Shown here: piece by piece, positions 19,222 through 28,443 of the stretch | Numbering within the stretch: position 1 is the first letter of the stretch | How the letters are laid out: every line of letters begins with the position of its first letter | Assembly: GCA_020848275.1 (NCBI GenBank) | Contig: JADLAK010000018.1 | Coordinates: 26,685 to 90,684 of the forward strand | Length of the DNA stretch: 64,000 bases | Source of the DNA: Planctomycetota bacterium | GTDB lineage: Bacteria; Planctomycetota; UBA8742; UBA2392 | Direction: 5' to 3' | Position numbers and translations under genes: made by a program | Notes under the pieces: generated by a model | Databases searched by the model: none | Told to the model about the DNA's origin: nothing | Seen by the model: the letters and a program-made list of their open reading frames with translations, nothing else

Positions 19222-21312
19222 CTATTTGCCCGCAACGCGCTTGCGGCGGGCGACCAAAACAAGCGCAAGCACGGGCAGAAGCGGCCACAACGCGGTCTGC
19301 TTCGTACTGCAACCGCCGCCATCGCCGCCGCCGCCGGGGGGCGCGGGGGCAATCGGTGGTGCGACGGCTGCGTTGACCGTGAGCGTCGCCGCCGCGCTGG
19401 TATCGCTGCCGTTGGCGTTGGTGACGACGCAACGGAAGTTGTCGCCGTCGTCGGCGAGCGTCGTGTTGGCCAGCGTATAATTCGCGCTCGTGGCGCCGCT
19501 GATGTCCGCGCCGTTGCGCTGCCATTGGTAGCCCAGCGGTCCCGGGCCCGTTGCGCTGACGTTGAAGTGCGCGTCGTCGCCCTCGGTGACGGTTTCGTCG
19601 TCAGGATCGTTGGTGATGGTCGGCGCGGCGCTGGGCACATTGACGGTCTCGAATACGCCTGTGCCGAGGTTGTAGTAGCTGCCGCTGCCGGAGACCTGAA
19701 GCCGCACCGGCCGCACCATGTAGAAGTTGTCGCCCGCAAGCGGCGACGTGTCGGTGTAGGCAAGGCCGGCGATTGGCGACGGCGTCAGCAGCGTAAACGG
19801 CCCCTGCGCGTCGTCGGATCTATAAATGTAGTAGCCGCTCGCGTCGACCGATGCCGCCCAGTCGAGGTCTACCTCGCCCGCGGTGTGCGCACCCGACAGG
19901 GCCGAAACCGGCGCGACAATGTGCATGCGCAGCGTTGGGTCGCCCATCAGGCCCATGTGCGAGCCGCGCGTGCCGCTTGAACTCGTGATCGGCGAAGGGT
20001 CGTTCATGGAGTATCGCGTGCTGTAGCCGATGGTTTCGCCCAGCGCCATCGGCCAGAACGACCACGAGGGCCGCCCGGCCCACGCGCACGTGAGCGTCCA
20101 GCCCGAGCACAGCGAGGCGCGCATGAAGTTGTTCTGGCTGTCCCAGTCGCCGTGGTAACTGCCAAACAGCATCGTGAAAATGTTGCGGTTGTCGCTGGTG
20201 TTGAAGGTGGTGGTGCTGCCCACGCCGCCCGCGCTGGTGTACGTGCCGCCGCCGCAACCGTAGCTCCATAGATAACCCGGCCCGGCGGCGTTTTGCGTGG
20301 TGAAGTAATCGTCGGCGGTGACGTTTGCGGCGCCGAACATCGGCGCGAAGTTGCGCCAGCCGCTGGAAGCGAACGCCTCGGGGTAACTGCCGTAGGCGAA
20401 GTTGTCGTCAATGACGGCGCGCTCCTGGCAGACGTTGGTCTTGACGCGGAACAAGTGGTTCTTCGCAAGGTAGTCCTGCGTCAGGTCGATTTCGGCGCCC
20501 GCAAATGCCGGCATGTTGGAGAGGTCAACGCGGCCTACGCAAAGTTCGAGATCGCCGGGAAAACTGCTCTGGTCGAATTTGCCGTCGCCGGGGATGTTGT
20601 GGTTCTCGGTGCGCGCGGCTGTCGCGTTATTTACGCTGGTGTCGGTCCAGGCCCCGTCGATGTCGCCGTAGTAACCGTCGCAGGGCCAGGCGCCCGCGTG
20701 GTCCGGGTGGCCGTCGCGCGCGATGTTGCCCGAATACGGCACGGGCACGTGGCCCAGCAGGATCAAGGTGTTCACGTTGGAGGGATCGGCGTTGTAATCG
20801 GCGACGACCAGGGCCTTGACCGACGCGACGGAATCGCCCGTGGACACATCGTGGCGGATGACCCGCCAGCCGTCGGCGACGAGGTCGAGTTCAAATGTTT
20901 GCAGCTCGCCGGCAAGCGCCGCGGCAACGTTGGAGGCTGCGACGAGGATGACCGTGCCGCGAGAGTGCAGCGCGGGAACCTCGATGCCTGCGCGGCAGAA
21001 GCCGCGGCCGCCGGGCGTGCCCGACTTGTCGAAACGATATTCGTAGGCCGTGGCGACTGCGACTGTGGTGTCCGTCCAGCCTGTATCGGCGCCCGCAAGT
21101 GTCGCGATCGAAGCGCCCCAACTCGAGGCGCCGGCAGCCCGCCGATACACGGTGTAGCCTGTGGCCCCGGCGTCAACGGGCCATGTGAAGGCGATCTGCG
21201 GCGGCGCGGCCTGGACGGTGCAACTGACCTCGACGGCTGTCTGCCGCGTCTGCGCGTGCAGTGCTGCGGCGAGAATTGTGGTGACCAACGCTATTGCCAG
21301 TGCCCGGCCCAT
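19222..21312 (-). CDS. Secreted C25 (gingipain)-like peptidase-fold protein with Fn3/Ig-like modules and C-terminal anchoring tail
   Basis: Signal peptide; NTLILLGHVPVPYSG...DGYYGDIDGAWTD, LFGSYHGDWDSQNN; Ig-like YQWQRNGADISGATSANYTLANTTLADDGDNFRCVVTNANG; C-terminal GGGCS-hydrophobic-RRK tail. Confidence 0.65.
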   Translation of the reverse strand: MGRALAIALVTTILAAALHAQTRQTAVEVSCTVQAAPPQIAFTWPVDAGATGYTVYRRAAGASSWGASIATLAGADTGWTDTTVAVATAYEYRFDKSGTPGGRGFCRAGIEVPALHSRGTVILVAASNVAAALAGELQTFELDLVADGWRVIRHDVSTGDSVASVKALVVADYNADPSNVNTLILLGHVPVPYSGNIARDGHPDHAGAWPCDGYYGDIDGAWTDTSVNNATAARTENHNIPGDGKFDQSSFPGDLELCVGRVDLSNMPAFAGAEIDLTQDYLAKNHLFRVKTNVCQERAVIDDNFAYGSYPEAFASSGWRNFAPMFGAANVTADDYFTTQNAAGPGYLWSYGCGGGTYTSAGGVGSTTTFNTSDNRNIFTMLFGSYHGDWDSQNNFMRASLCSGWTLTCAWAGRPSWSFWPMALGETIGYSTRYSMNDPSPITSSSGTRGSHMGLMGDPTLRMHIVAPVSALSGAHTAGEVDLDWAASVDASGYYIYRSDDAQGPFTLLTPSPIAGLAYTDTSPLAGDNFYMVRPVRLQVSGSGSYYNLGTGVFETVNVPSAAPTITNDPDDETVTEGDDAHFNVSATGPGPLGYQWQRNGADISGATSANYTLANTTLADDGDNFRCVVTNANGSDTSAAATLTVNAAVAPPIAPAPPGGGGDGGGCSTKQTALWPLLPVLALVLVARRKRVAGK

Positions 21313-21670
21313 GTTTGCCCCCGCAAAGCAGTCCCGAGAGTGTAACACCGGCGGGGTCTTGGAAAGTGGCCAGGTACGATTTGCGTTGCACGTCGGCGGC
21401 GATTTCCCCGATCAGCGCCAATCCGTCGTCTGATGGTTCGAACCGGCAAACGAGGTCGATGACGACGCGTTTGCCGACGGCCTGGTGATAGATCTCCGGG
21501 AGCCGCCCCGTCAGCGTGACGCGGACGTACATCTGGATTTTGTCTTTCAGCGCCAGCGCATGGTACGCGAAGTCATCCCACTCAAGGTAATCGGTGATCG
21601 TGAGGATGAGGAGGCCGGTGGCGAACTCCACGCCGATCATGTCGAAGATGTCGTTCTGTTCGACGGACAT
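21173..21670 (-). CDS. DUF6572-like small protein; ORF 3' end overlaps the next gene
   Basis: MSVEQNDIFDMIGVEFATGLLILTITDYLEWDD matches the family start as remembered. Confidence 0.55.
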   Translation of the reverse strand: MSVEQNDIFDMIGVEFATGLLILTITDYLEWDDFAYHALALKDKIQMYVRVTLTGRLPEIYHQAVGKRVVIDLVCRFEPSDDGLALIGEIAADVQRKSYLATFQDPAGVTLSGLLCGGKHGPGTGNSVGHHNSRRSTARADAADSRRGQLHRPGRAAADRLHMAR

Positions 21671-21693
21671 AGTTTCTATCGCGCTGCCTCTGG

Positions 21694-22023
21694 TCAGGCT
21701 GCCTTGGCGCGTTTGCGAATTTTGCGGGCGGCATCTACAGCGGGTTCAAAAGTGAGATGCACGCGCGCGTTCAGGGCTTTTGCCACCCGGCGTAACATAC
21801 TGAGGGAGTGTCCTTCGTATCCCGGCGATTCAAGGCGACTAACCTGTTGCTGGGAGGTCTTGAGAAGCTTCGCAAGCTGCTTCTGTGAAAGTCCGGCTTT
21901 GTTGCGCAGCGCGGCGATTTGCAGGGAAACATCCCATGCTTCCCCGGCTGCGTCAAAACGGGCCGCGAACTCGGGATCCTCTAGATGTTCCTCCAGGTAC
22001 CGGTCAAAGTTTGTCTTGATCAT
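21694..22023 (-). CDS. HTH-XRE antitoxin (HigA-like)
   Basis: AALRNKAGLSQKQLAKLLKTSQQQVSRLESPGYEGHSLSMLRRVAKAL. Confidence 0.85.
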   Translation of the reverse strand: MIKTNFDRYLEEHLEDPEFAARFDAAGEAWDVSLQIAALRNKAGLSQKQLAKLLKTSQQQVSRLESPGYEGHSLSMLRRVAKALNARVHLTFEPAVDAARKIRKRAKAA

Positions 22024-22373
22024 GGTGTGTTTCTTTCCACCCAGTCGCGCATGCGATCTCGTGCGGCTTCGTGGTCATGTGCCGCGATAGCTTGCCCTTT
22101 GTTGCGGATGCCATGCACGAGGATGATCCGCTTGCCCCTGGTGAAGAACCAGAGAACACGAGTGTTCAACTTTCCCACGTGTCGAAGTTCAAAAAGGCCC
22201 TTTCCAATCGCTTTGGACAACGGCTCCCGGTGATAAGTGCGGTTCCTTAACTTGGCCAATCCCGCGACCACCGCGGCAAAGTCACCGGGGTCCGATGCGC
22301 TTAGGGCGTCCAAAAATTCCTGAACGGGACATCGCCCCGACGCCGATATGTAAAATTCTATGGAAAAGTCCAT
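22020..22373 (-). CDS. RelE/HigB-like toxin (Gp49-like)
   Basis: FLDALSASDPGDFAAVVAGLAKLRNRTYHREPLSKAIGKGLFELRHVGKLNTRVLWFFTRGKRIILVHGIRNK; 4-nt overlap with antitoxin. Confidence 0.85.
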   Translation of the reverse strand: MDFSIEFYISASGRCPVQEFLDALSASDPGDFAAVVAGLAKLRNRTYHREPLSKAIGKGLFELRHVGKLNTRVLWFFTRGKRIILVHGIRNKGQAIAAHDHEAARDRMRDWVERNTP

Positions 22374-22403
22374 CGGTGTGCCACATCAATATTGATGTAA
22401 GAC

Positions 22404-23765
22404 CTATTTCGCCACGTTGACGGGTTTGCCCGAGAGAAGGTCCAGCGCCGCAACAACGAACCGGTCCTCGGCCCTGAACGCGCGGCGTTCGGCGTCGGTT
22501 TCGAGCAGGTCTTCCGAGTTGATGCGCAGGCGCTGCAGGTTGAACTTTTCGTAGATCAGGTCGGCTTCGGCCTTGTCGCGGTAGTTGATTTCGATGTGCG
22601 GCGCGATGCCCCCGCGCTCGCCGTTGACGCCGTTCTGGACTTTGCGGCCAAGGGGCGTGAAGTACTGCGTGGTGGTGATGTTCATCGAATAGGTCGGGTC
22701 GGTCTTGAGGCTGATCACGGCCTGCACGAGGCCCTTGCCAAACGTGCGTTCGCCGATCACGACCGCGCGGCCCATGTCTTTCAGCGCGCCGGTGACGATT
22801 TCCGTGGCGCTGGCCGAGCTGCGGTCGACCAGCAGCACCAGCGGCAGTTGCGTGATCGCGCTTTCGTCGCGCGTGCGGTACTCCTTGTCGTCCTTGTGGT
22901 TCTCCGGCCGCGTGCTGCGCGTGAAGGTGATCAGCTTGTCTCTTTGCGCGATCAGCGAATCGACCAGCTCGACGGCGACCTCCACCTTGCCGCCGCCGTT
23001 GCCGCGCATATCGACGATCAGCCCCTCGGCGCCCTGCGACGTCAGCGTGGCGACCGCCTCGACAAACAACTTCTTGTAGGTGTTGCTATTGAAATCGGAG
23101 ATGCGCAGGTAGCCGAACTTGCGCCCGTCGCGCGTTTCAATGTGCACATCGTGCACGCTGTAGCTCGTGATCTCGCCGCGCTTGATCAGGATGTCCACGC
23201 GCTGGGCTTTTTCGTCGCGGCCGTTGGCGCCGCCGCCGCCGCGCAGGACTGTCAGCACCACGCTGGTGTCCGGCAGTTCGTTGCGGATGCGCTTGTGGAT
23301 TTCATCGGCGGGGCGGCCGAGGCACGAATAGCCGTCGACGGCGATCACGACGTCGCGCACCATCATGCCCGCGCGCTCGGCGGGGCCGTCGCGGTTGAGG
23401 CTGCGGATGAACAGGCTGCCGTCGGGGTTGTTGCGCAGCGTCGCGCCGATGCCGTAGAAACTTCCCTTGAGCTGCATTTCCTGCTCGCGCGCCTCCAGAG
23501 GCGGATTCACACGCGTGTACTTGTCGCCCAGGGCTTCCGCGGCGCCGACCAGCGCGCCGTTGCCGATCTTGAGGGGTTCCGCGTCGCCGTCCCAGCGCGT
23601 CATCAGGTTGTCGCGTACTTCCATATACAGCGCGATTTCCTTGTCGAGGCCTTCGCGTTTTGCGGCGTCGGCCTGCGCCGGCTGGCCGAAGAAATGCAGC
23701 ACAAGCACGCCGCCGATGACGATTACCGGCAGAAACGCGAAAGTGAGGAGGAAGTAACGATTCAT
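22404..23765 (-). CDS. S41 family carboxy-terminal processing protease
   Basis: PDZ region; GLIVDMRGNGGG, LVLLVDRSSASATEIVTGALKDMGRAVVIGERTFGKGLVQ. Confidence 0.95.
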   Translation of the reverse strand: MNRYFLLTFAFLPVIVIGGVLVLHFFGQPAQADAAKREGLDKEIALYMEVRDNLMTRWDGDAEPLKIGNGALVGAAEALGDKYTRVNPPLEAREQEMQLKGSFYGIGATLRNNPDGSLFIRSLNRDGPAERAGMMVRDVVIAVDGYSCLGRPADEIHKRIRNELPDTSVVLTVLRGGGGANGRDEKAQRVDILIKRGEITSYSVHDVHIETRDGRKFGYLRISDFNSNTYKKLFVEAVATLTSQGAEGLIVDMRGNGGGKVEVAVELVDSLIAQRDKLITFTRSTRPENHKDDKEYRTRDESAITQLPLVLLVDRSSASATEIVTGALKDMGRAVVIGERTFGKGLVQAVISLKTDPTYSMNITTTQYFTPLGRKVQNGVNGERGGIAPHIEINYRDKAEADLIYEKFNLQRLRINSEDLLETDAERRAFRAEDRFVVAALDLLSGKPVNVAK

Positions 23766-23821
23766 GGTGACGCGCGGTCCTGCGTAGTCGAACGACTGTG
23801 GATACAGCGGGAGTGCATTCT

Positions 23822-23902
23822 ACGGGTATTAGGTGTTGGGTGTTAGGTGTTAGGAAAGGCAAAACTGCGCCACCCCCAAGACCCAAGACCTAGAACCTAT
23901 TT
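23822..23902. repeat. Word-repeat hairpin, TTAGGTGTTGGGTG family
   Basis: GGTATTAGGTGTTGGGTGTTAGGTGTTAGG ... CCCAAGACCCAAGACCTAGAACC. Confidence 0.75.
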
Positions 23903-24904
23903 CTTCTTCTTCCCCCGTTCGTCCAGAAACTTCTTTTCCGACTTCGACAGCGCGCCGATGCCCTTTTCGCTGATTTTGGCCAGCAGCGTGTCGACCCTGG
24001 CCCTGTCGCGGTCGTTCGCCTCGCGTTGTTCGCGTTCGTGGCGCGCGTCGTCGCTGCGCTGTTCCAGCGATTGTTTCAGGCTGCGCTCCAGCGGGTCGGC
24101 GTCGGGCTCCATGCCGCTTTGGGTGACGCCGCCGCGCGAAAGTGCGGCGAGAGCGGGCAGGCGATTGCGCTTCTTGAGGTAGATCATGTACGCGGCGCTG
24201 ACGGCAATGGCAAAGACCCCGTGCGTCGGGCTGGTGACGACGCCCTGCGAAACCGCGGCGCTCAGGGTTTGCCAGACCACAAGGACGCAGACTGCGCCGA
24301 TCACGAAGTTGCGCAGCCGCCAGTTGAAAAACGTGCGCGCGTCGGGCGCAAGCCAGATCAGCGACGCGAAAAGCGCCATCAGGCCCGCGTCAGCGCCCAT
24401 GATCAGCACCAACCGCCCTCGAAGGATGAACGGGTCGACGGCGCAGGACGCGACGGCGCCGAGGATGCTCGAGACCACGATCAGGCCGATGAAGCGGCGC
24501 AGGCCGAGGAATTGTTCGACCAGGCGGCCGACGACGTAGACGCCGATCAGCGTGAACACGAACTGGATCAGCGATGGCGCAAGCAGCCAATGCGTGAGCA
24601 GTTTCCAGGGCGCGGGTTTTTCAAAGCCCGGCGCAAAGGGTGCTATGTCTTGCGGCGTCAAGACAAAGATGTCGTGGATCAGGCCGGGTTGGCCGCTGCG
24701 CGCTTCGCCGCCGAGTGACTGCTGAACGGCCATAAAAAAACGCGTGTCGACGTAATCGAGGTGGCCGCCGACGACCGCCGCGGAGAGGTACACGACGCCC
24801 AACGCAATCAGCAGCGCAAACGTGCCGCGCGGAATGCCGCTGGAAAGCTCAATTCCCGGCCTGCTTTGAAAGTAATCGCGATCTTCGTAGCCCATGCGTT
24901 GCAA
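23897..24904 (-). CDS. Rhomboid-like membrane protein
   Basis: Multiple TMs; YVVGRLVEQFLGLRRFIGLIVVSSILGAVASC...GADAGLMALFASL; catalytic Ser not confidently assigned. Confidence 0.65.
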   Translation of the reverse strand: MQRMGYEDRDYFQSRPGIELSSGIPRGTFALLIALGVVYLSAAVVGGHLDYVDTRFFMAVQQSLGGEARSGQPGLIHDIFVLTPQDIAPFAPGFEKPAPWKLLTHWLLAPSLIQFVFTLIGVYVVGRLVEQFLGLRRFIGLIVVSSILGAVASCAVDPFILRGRLVLIMGADAGLMALFASLIWLAPDARTFFNWRLRNFVIGAVCVLVVWQTLSAAVSQGVVTSPTHGVFAIAVSAAYMIYLKKRNRLPALAALSRGGVTQSGMEPDADPLERSLKQSLEQRSDDARHEREQREANDRDRARVDTLLAKISEKGIGALSKSEKKFLDERGKKKK

Positions 24905-25249
24905 CGTGTATCCTATCAGCCTGTGGAAAAATCGAGCAACGCATTGCGCGTGTTGCCCGATTTATGGGCGGAGTAAATGTGGTGTTAAGGCGTCGCCGAA
25001 CTACCTGGAATTGCACAAAACGTGACGCGCCGGAAATGTCTTAAATCGCGCGGAAGTCGTCGCATCGATGCCATTTTTCCACACACATCCGCGGAACATA
25101 ACTCCTTGTAATATTGCAATCTCTGACAAGAATTTCGTGAAGGTTAGGCACTTTCGCGCATAACGCACAACGCCGGAATGTATCATCAGGATGTCATTTC
25201 TAACCGTCTGTTTACGCGCCGCGTTTTACACCGAGACGAGAGCACCGAC

Positions 25250-26845
25250 ATGAAGGCCGAACTGGTCATCCGTGGCGGAAAACGTGATGGTGAAGTGATC
25301 GGCTTGTCGCCGCACGGGCGCATTACATTCGGGCGCTCGCCGTCGTGCGACCAGCAATTCGTCGAAGAAAATATCAGCCGCACGCACTTTGCGCTCGAGG
25401 GCAAGGGCAGCTTTTTCCTGCTGACGGATTTGCAGTCGTCGGCGGGCACACTCGTCAATGGCAAGAAAGTCGCGTCGAAAATTCTGCACCCCGGCGATTT
25501 GATCACCGCGGGCCCGATCAGCTTCGATTTCAAGGCGCCCGAGGCGGTCTCGCCGAAGTTGTCGGCGAACAGCGCGATGCTGGTCAACGACCCGGCGATT
25601 TCGTCCATCAAGCTCGAAAAGAATTTCGAAGACGGTTCGTTTGCCCTTGGCGATAACGAAGTCGAGGACAACAGCCCCGCCAACGCACCGGAGCTTCTGG
25701 GCCGCGCGCGCAAGGCGCTGCAGACGATCTACCAGGTCGGCAACCTGATCCACACCGAGGAAAGCCTCGACCGCGTGTGCCACACGATTATGGACGTCGT
25801 GATGGACGTGATCAAACCGGACCGCGGCTTTTTGGTGATGTACCACCCGGAAGACAAGACGCTGGAGCCGATTGTCGTGCGTCGCCGCCGGCTTACGTCG
25901 GGCTCGGCGCGCACCAGTACGCGCATGCTGCGCGCCGTGGACGACGAGCTGCAATTGTGCAAGCCCGTGGTGTTGTACAGCATCAAGAAGGCGATGGCGG
26001 TGATCTCGGGCGAAGTCTTCCCTGAAACCGGCGACGCCAACAGCAAACACATCCGCAGCGCCATGAGCGTGCCCGTGCGCACCAACACCGACGTCATCGG
26101 CGCCGTGTACGTAGACAACGTCGACACGGAAGCGCCCTTTGCGGCGCACCACCTCGAACTGCTGGCAGCCATCGGCCGCCAGGCGGGCATTGCCATCCAG
26201 CGCGCGCGCTTGTTTGAGGACATGGAAGGCCTGTTCTATTCGTGCGTGCGCACGCTGGTGAGCAGCATTGAAGCCAAGGACCAATACACGCACGGCCACA
26301 GCGAACGCGTGACGGCCTTTGCCGTCACCATCGCCGAAGAAATGGCGCTGGACGCCGAGACGCTCGACAACGTGCGGCTGGGCGGGCTGCTGCACGACGT
26401 CGGCAAAATCGGCGTGGCGGAAAAGATTCTCACCAAGCCCTCGCGCCTGACGCCGGACGAAATCAAGGTGATTCGCCAGCACCCCGCGCGCGGCGGTGAA
26501 ATTCTCAGCCACATCCGCAACATCCCGGGCGTGATTGCGGCGGTGAAACACCACCACGAGATGTACAACGGACTGGGTTATCCCGACGGCCTCTCGGGCC
26601 AGGAGATTCCGCAAACGGCGCGCATCGTCGCGCTTGCTGATGCCTTCGACGCCATGACGTCGAATCGAAGCTACCGGCGTAATTTCGACGTCGGCGAGGC
26701 GGTGGCGGAGTTCACGCGCTGCTCGGGCGACCAGTTCGACCCGGAAGTGTGCGAAGTGATGATCAAGCTGCTGAAGGAAGGCCGCATTATCCCCTGCAAC
26801 GAGCTGTTCGCGCGCGGCATCGACGTCACCAAGAGCATCTATTAA
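25250..26845 (+). CDS. FHA-GAF-HD-GYP protein (putative c-di-GMP phosphodiesterase/sensor)
   Basis: FHA FGRSPSCDQQFVEENISRTHF; GAF; HD-GYP: HSERVTAFA, GLLHDVGKIGV, HHEMYNGLGYPDGL. Confidence 0.92.
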   Translation: MKAELVIRGGKRDGEVIGLSPHGRITFGRSPSCDQQFVEENISRTHFALEGKGSFFLLTDLQSSAGTLVNGKKVASKILHPGDLITAGPISFDFKAPEAVSPKLSANSAMLVNDPAISSIKLEKNFEDGSFALGDNEVEDNSPANAPELLGRARKALQTIYQVGNLIHTEESLDRVCHTIMDVVMDVIKPDRGFLVMYHPEDKTLEPIVVRRRRLTSGSARTSTRMLRAVDDELQLCKPVVLYSIKKAMAVISGEVFPETGDANSKHIRSAMSVPVRTNTDVIGAVYVDNVDTEAPFAAHHLELLAAIGRQAGIAIQRARLFEDMEGLFYSCVRTLVSSIEAKDQYTHGHSERVTAFAVTIAEEMALDAETLDNVRLGGLLHDVGKIGVAEKILTKPSRLTPDEIKVIRQHPARGGEILSHIRNIPGVIAAVKHHHEMYNGLGYPDGLSGQEIPQTARIVALADAFDAMTSNRSYRRNFDVGEAVAEFTRCSGDQFDPEVCEVMIKLLKEGRIIPCNELFARGIDVTKSIY

Positions 26846-26854
26846 AAGTGTGGC

Positions 26855-27217
26855 ATGAGCCACCTCGTAACCACGTTTCTCACCTGCCGCGCGATCCTGC
26901 AAGAGCAGGGCGAATATGTAATCGATCGCGTGGCGCGTCGATTTAGCAACCTGAATTTCAAAGCAAGTGCTTATTTTGAGATCGTCCCCGAAAAGGGTCC
27001 GTTGTCTTTTGATGTCCTGCTTCTCCTGCGTGACGGAGAGGACGAGGTTGTCTGGGGATCGGCTGTGGAACTGGTTTTGATTCAACATTCATCAATTGAA
27101 TTAACTACAATGATCGAACCGGAGGACCGCATAGAAAGCGGATCCTATGCGTTAGACCTGCTGATCGATGGCGAGCTTAGGCAAACGCGGCTTCTTTATC
27201 TGGATGCTCAGATATGA
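26855..27217 (+). CDS. DUF6941-like small beta-rich protein (cassette 1, gene A)
   Basis: ORF with alternating hydrophobic pattern; C-terminus ESGSYALDLLIDGELRQTRLLYL aligns with 44810 and 51575 proteins. Confidence 0.65.
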   Translation: MSHLVTTFLTCRAILQEQGEYVIDRVARRFSNLNFKASAYFEIVPEKGPLSFDVLLLLRDGEDEVVWGSAVELVLIQHSSIELTTMIEPEDRIESGSYALDLLIDGELRQTRLLYLDAQI

Positions 27218-27384
27218 AAGAACAACGAAAAATTGTCGGTCATATGACGCTGTCTTATCGTGGCGTTGGTCCCGACGGTCACGGCCCAACGACCGTAAAG
27301 AGAGTGCCGCTCTACGCTGGCCCCGGCTATGAACGGGCCACCGGCACCGGCAAGTCCAAGCGCCAACGCCGCAAGTCGGCCTGA
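27214..27384 (+). CDS. Small basic protein, 56 aa (cassette 1, gene B)
   Basis: Hand-translated: MKEQRKIVGHMTLSYRGVGPDGHGPTTVKRVPLYAGPGYERATGTGKSKRQRRKSA; ATGA overlap with upstream gene; below the ORF-track cutoff. Confidence 0.6.
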   Translation: MKEQRKIVGHMTLSYRGVGPDGHGPTTVKRVPLYAGPGYERATGTGKSKRQRRKSA

Positions 27385-27400
27385 ACGACCAAGGATGTTG

Positions 27401-27429
27401 AAACCCGTCGCCTTGGCGACGGGTTTTTG
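27401..27429 (+). terminator. Rho-independent-like terminator after cassette 1
   Basis: AAACCCGTCGCC-TT-GGCGACGGGTTTTTGTTT. Confidence 0.7.
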
Positions 27430-27503
27430 TTTGGTAAATCGCTGCGGCGGTGAGCGCGTGTGTTAGCTACAATCGGGTTGTTGCCGGGCATAAGGAGACA
27501 GCC

Positions 27504-28373
27504 ATGCCCCGGCCAATCTGGAAAGGTCACATCAGTTTCGGTCTCGTCAGCATCCCTGTGGTGCTGATGAACGCCATTTCGCCGCGCCGCGAGCTGCATT
27601 TCACCATGCTCGACAAGCGCGACCACTCGCGCATCAAATACCAGCGCGTCAACGCGACCACCGGCAAGGACGTGCCCTGGCCCGAGATCGTCAAGGGCTA
27701 CAACACCGGCGACAATTTCGTGCTGGTGACCGACAAGGATTTCAAGAACGCCGCCGTCGAGGCGACGCAAACCGTCGACATCCTCGATTTCGTGCAGCAG
27801 GACGAAATCGACCGCATGTATTACGACAAACCCTTCCACATCGTCCCCGGCAAGAAGGGCGAGAAGGGTTACAGCCTGCTGCGCGAGGTGCTCGAGCGAA
27901 CTGGAAAGGTCGCGATCGGAAAAGTCGTGATTCGCACGCGCGAGCACCTCGCCGCAGTTTTCCCGCACAACGGCGCGCTGGTCTTGAACCTGCTGCGCTT
28001 TGACCACGAACTCGTGAAGTTGAAGGAACTCCATTTGCCTGCGCAAACGCTGAAGCCCATTAAAGTCAGCCCGAAGGAACTCGACGTCGCGAATCAGCTG
28101 GTCGAAGCGATGACGAGCAAGTGGAAGCCCGAAAAGTATCGCGACGAGTACTACGACAAGATGATGAAGTACATTGAGCGCAAGGCCAAGGCCGGCGGTG
28201 TGGAAGTGCCTCCAGAAGAAAAGCCGCAGCGCGAGGCCAAGGTCTACGACATGCTCGACCTGCTCAAGAAGAGCGTGGGCGACAAGCACGCGCGGCCGAA
28301 GATCGCCAAGGCCGCGCAACGCAAACGCGCCCCAGCCCGCAAAGGCAAGCTGCTTCGCATGCACGCGGCGTAA
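27504..28373 (+). CDS. ku: Ku DNA end-binding protein
   Basis: MPRPIWKGHISFGLVSIPVVLMNAI...KRDHSRIKYQRVNATTGKDVPW...VKGYNTGDNFVLVTDKDF. Confidence 0.96.
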   Translation: MPRPIWKGHISFGLVSIPVVLMNAISPRRELHFTMLDKRDHSRIKYQRVNATTGKDVPWPEIVKGYNTGDNFVLVTDKDFKNAAVEATQTVDILDFVQQDEIDRMYYDKPFHIVPGKKGEKGYSLLREVLERTGKVAIGKVVIRTREHLAAVFPHNGALVLNLLRFDHELVKLKELHLPAQTLKPIKVSPKELDVANQLVEAMTSKWKPEKYRDEYYDKMMKYIERKAKAGGVEVPPEEKPQREAKVYDMLDLLKKSVGDKHARPKIAKAAQRKRAPARKGKLLRMHAA

Positions 28374-28443
28374 TGTGGCTGCGGTTTCCTAACCGCAGTC
28401 GTGGGCGAGCGGGTATACTCGTGCGGTCAGCAGGGGCGAACCT

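Noticed and set aside
21694-22373. Novel regulatory operon
   Set aside because: Organisation and motifs fit an ordinary toxin-first HigBA-type module.
24960-25249. Possible structured RNA or tRNA in the gap before the HD-GYP gene
   Set aside because: No cloverleaf or convincing conserved structure found by eye; likely a promoter/5' UTR, but not supportable as a specific feature.
25226-27088. 620-aa minus-strand ORF
   Set aside because: Antisense shadow of the FHA-GAF-HD-GYP gene and cassette 1; no recognisable domain.
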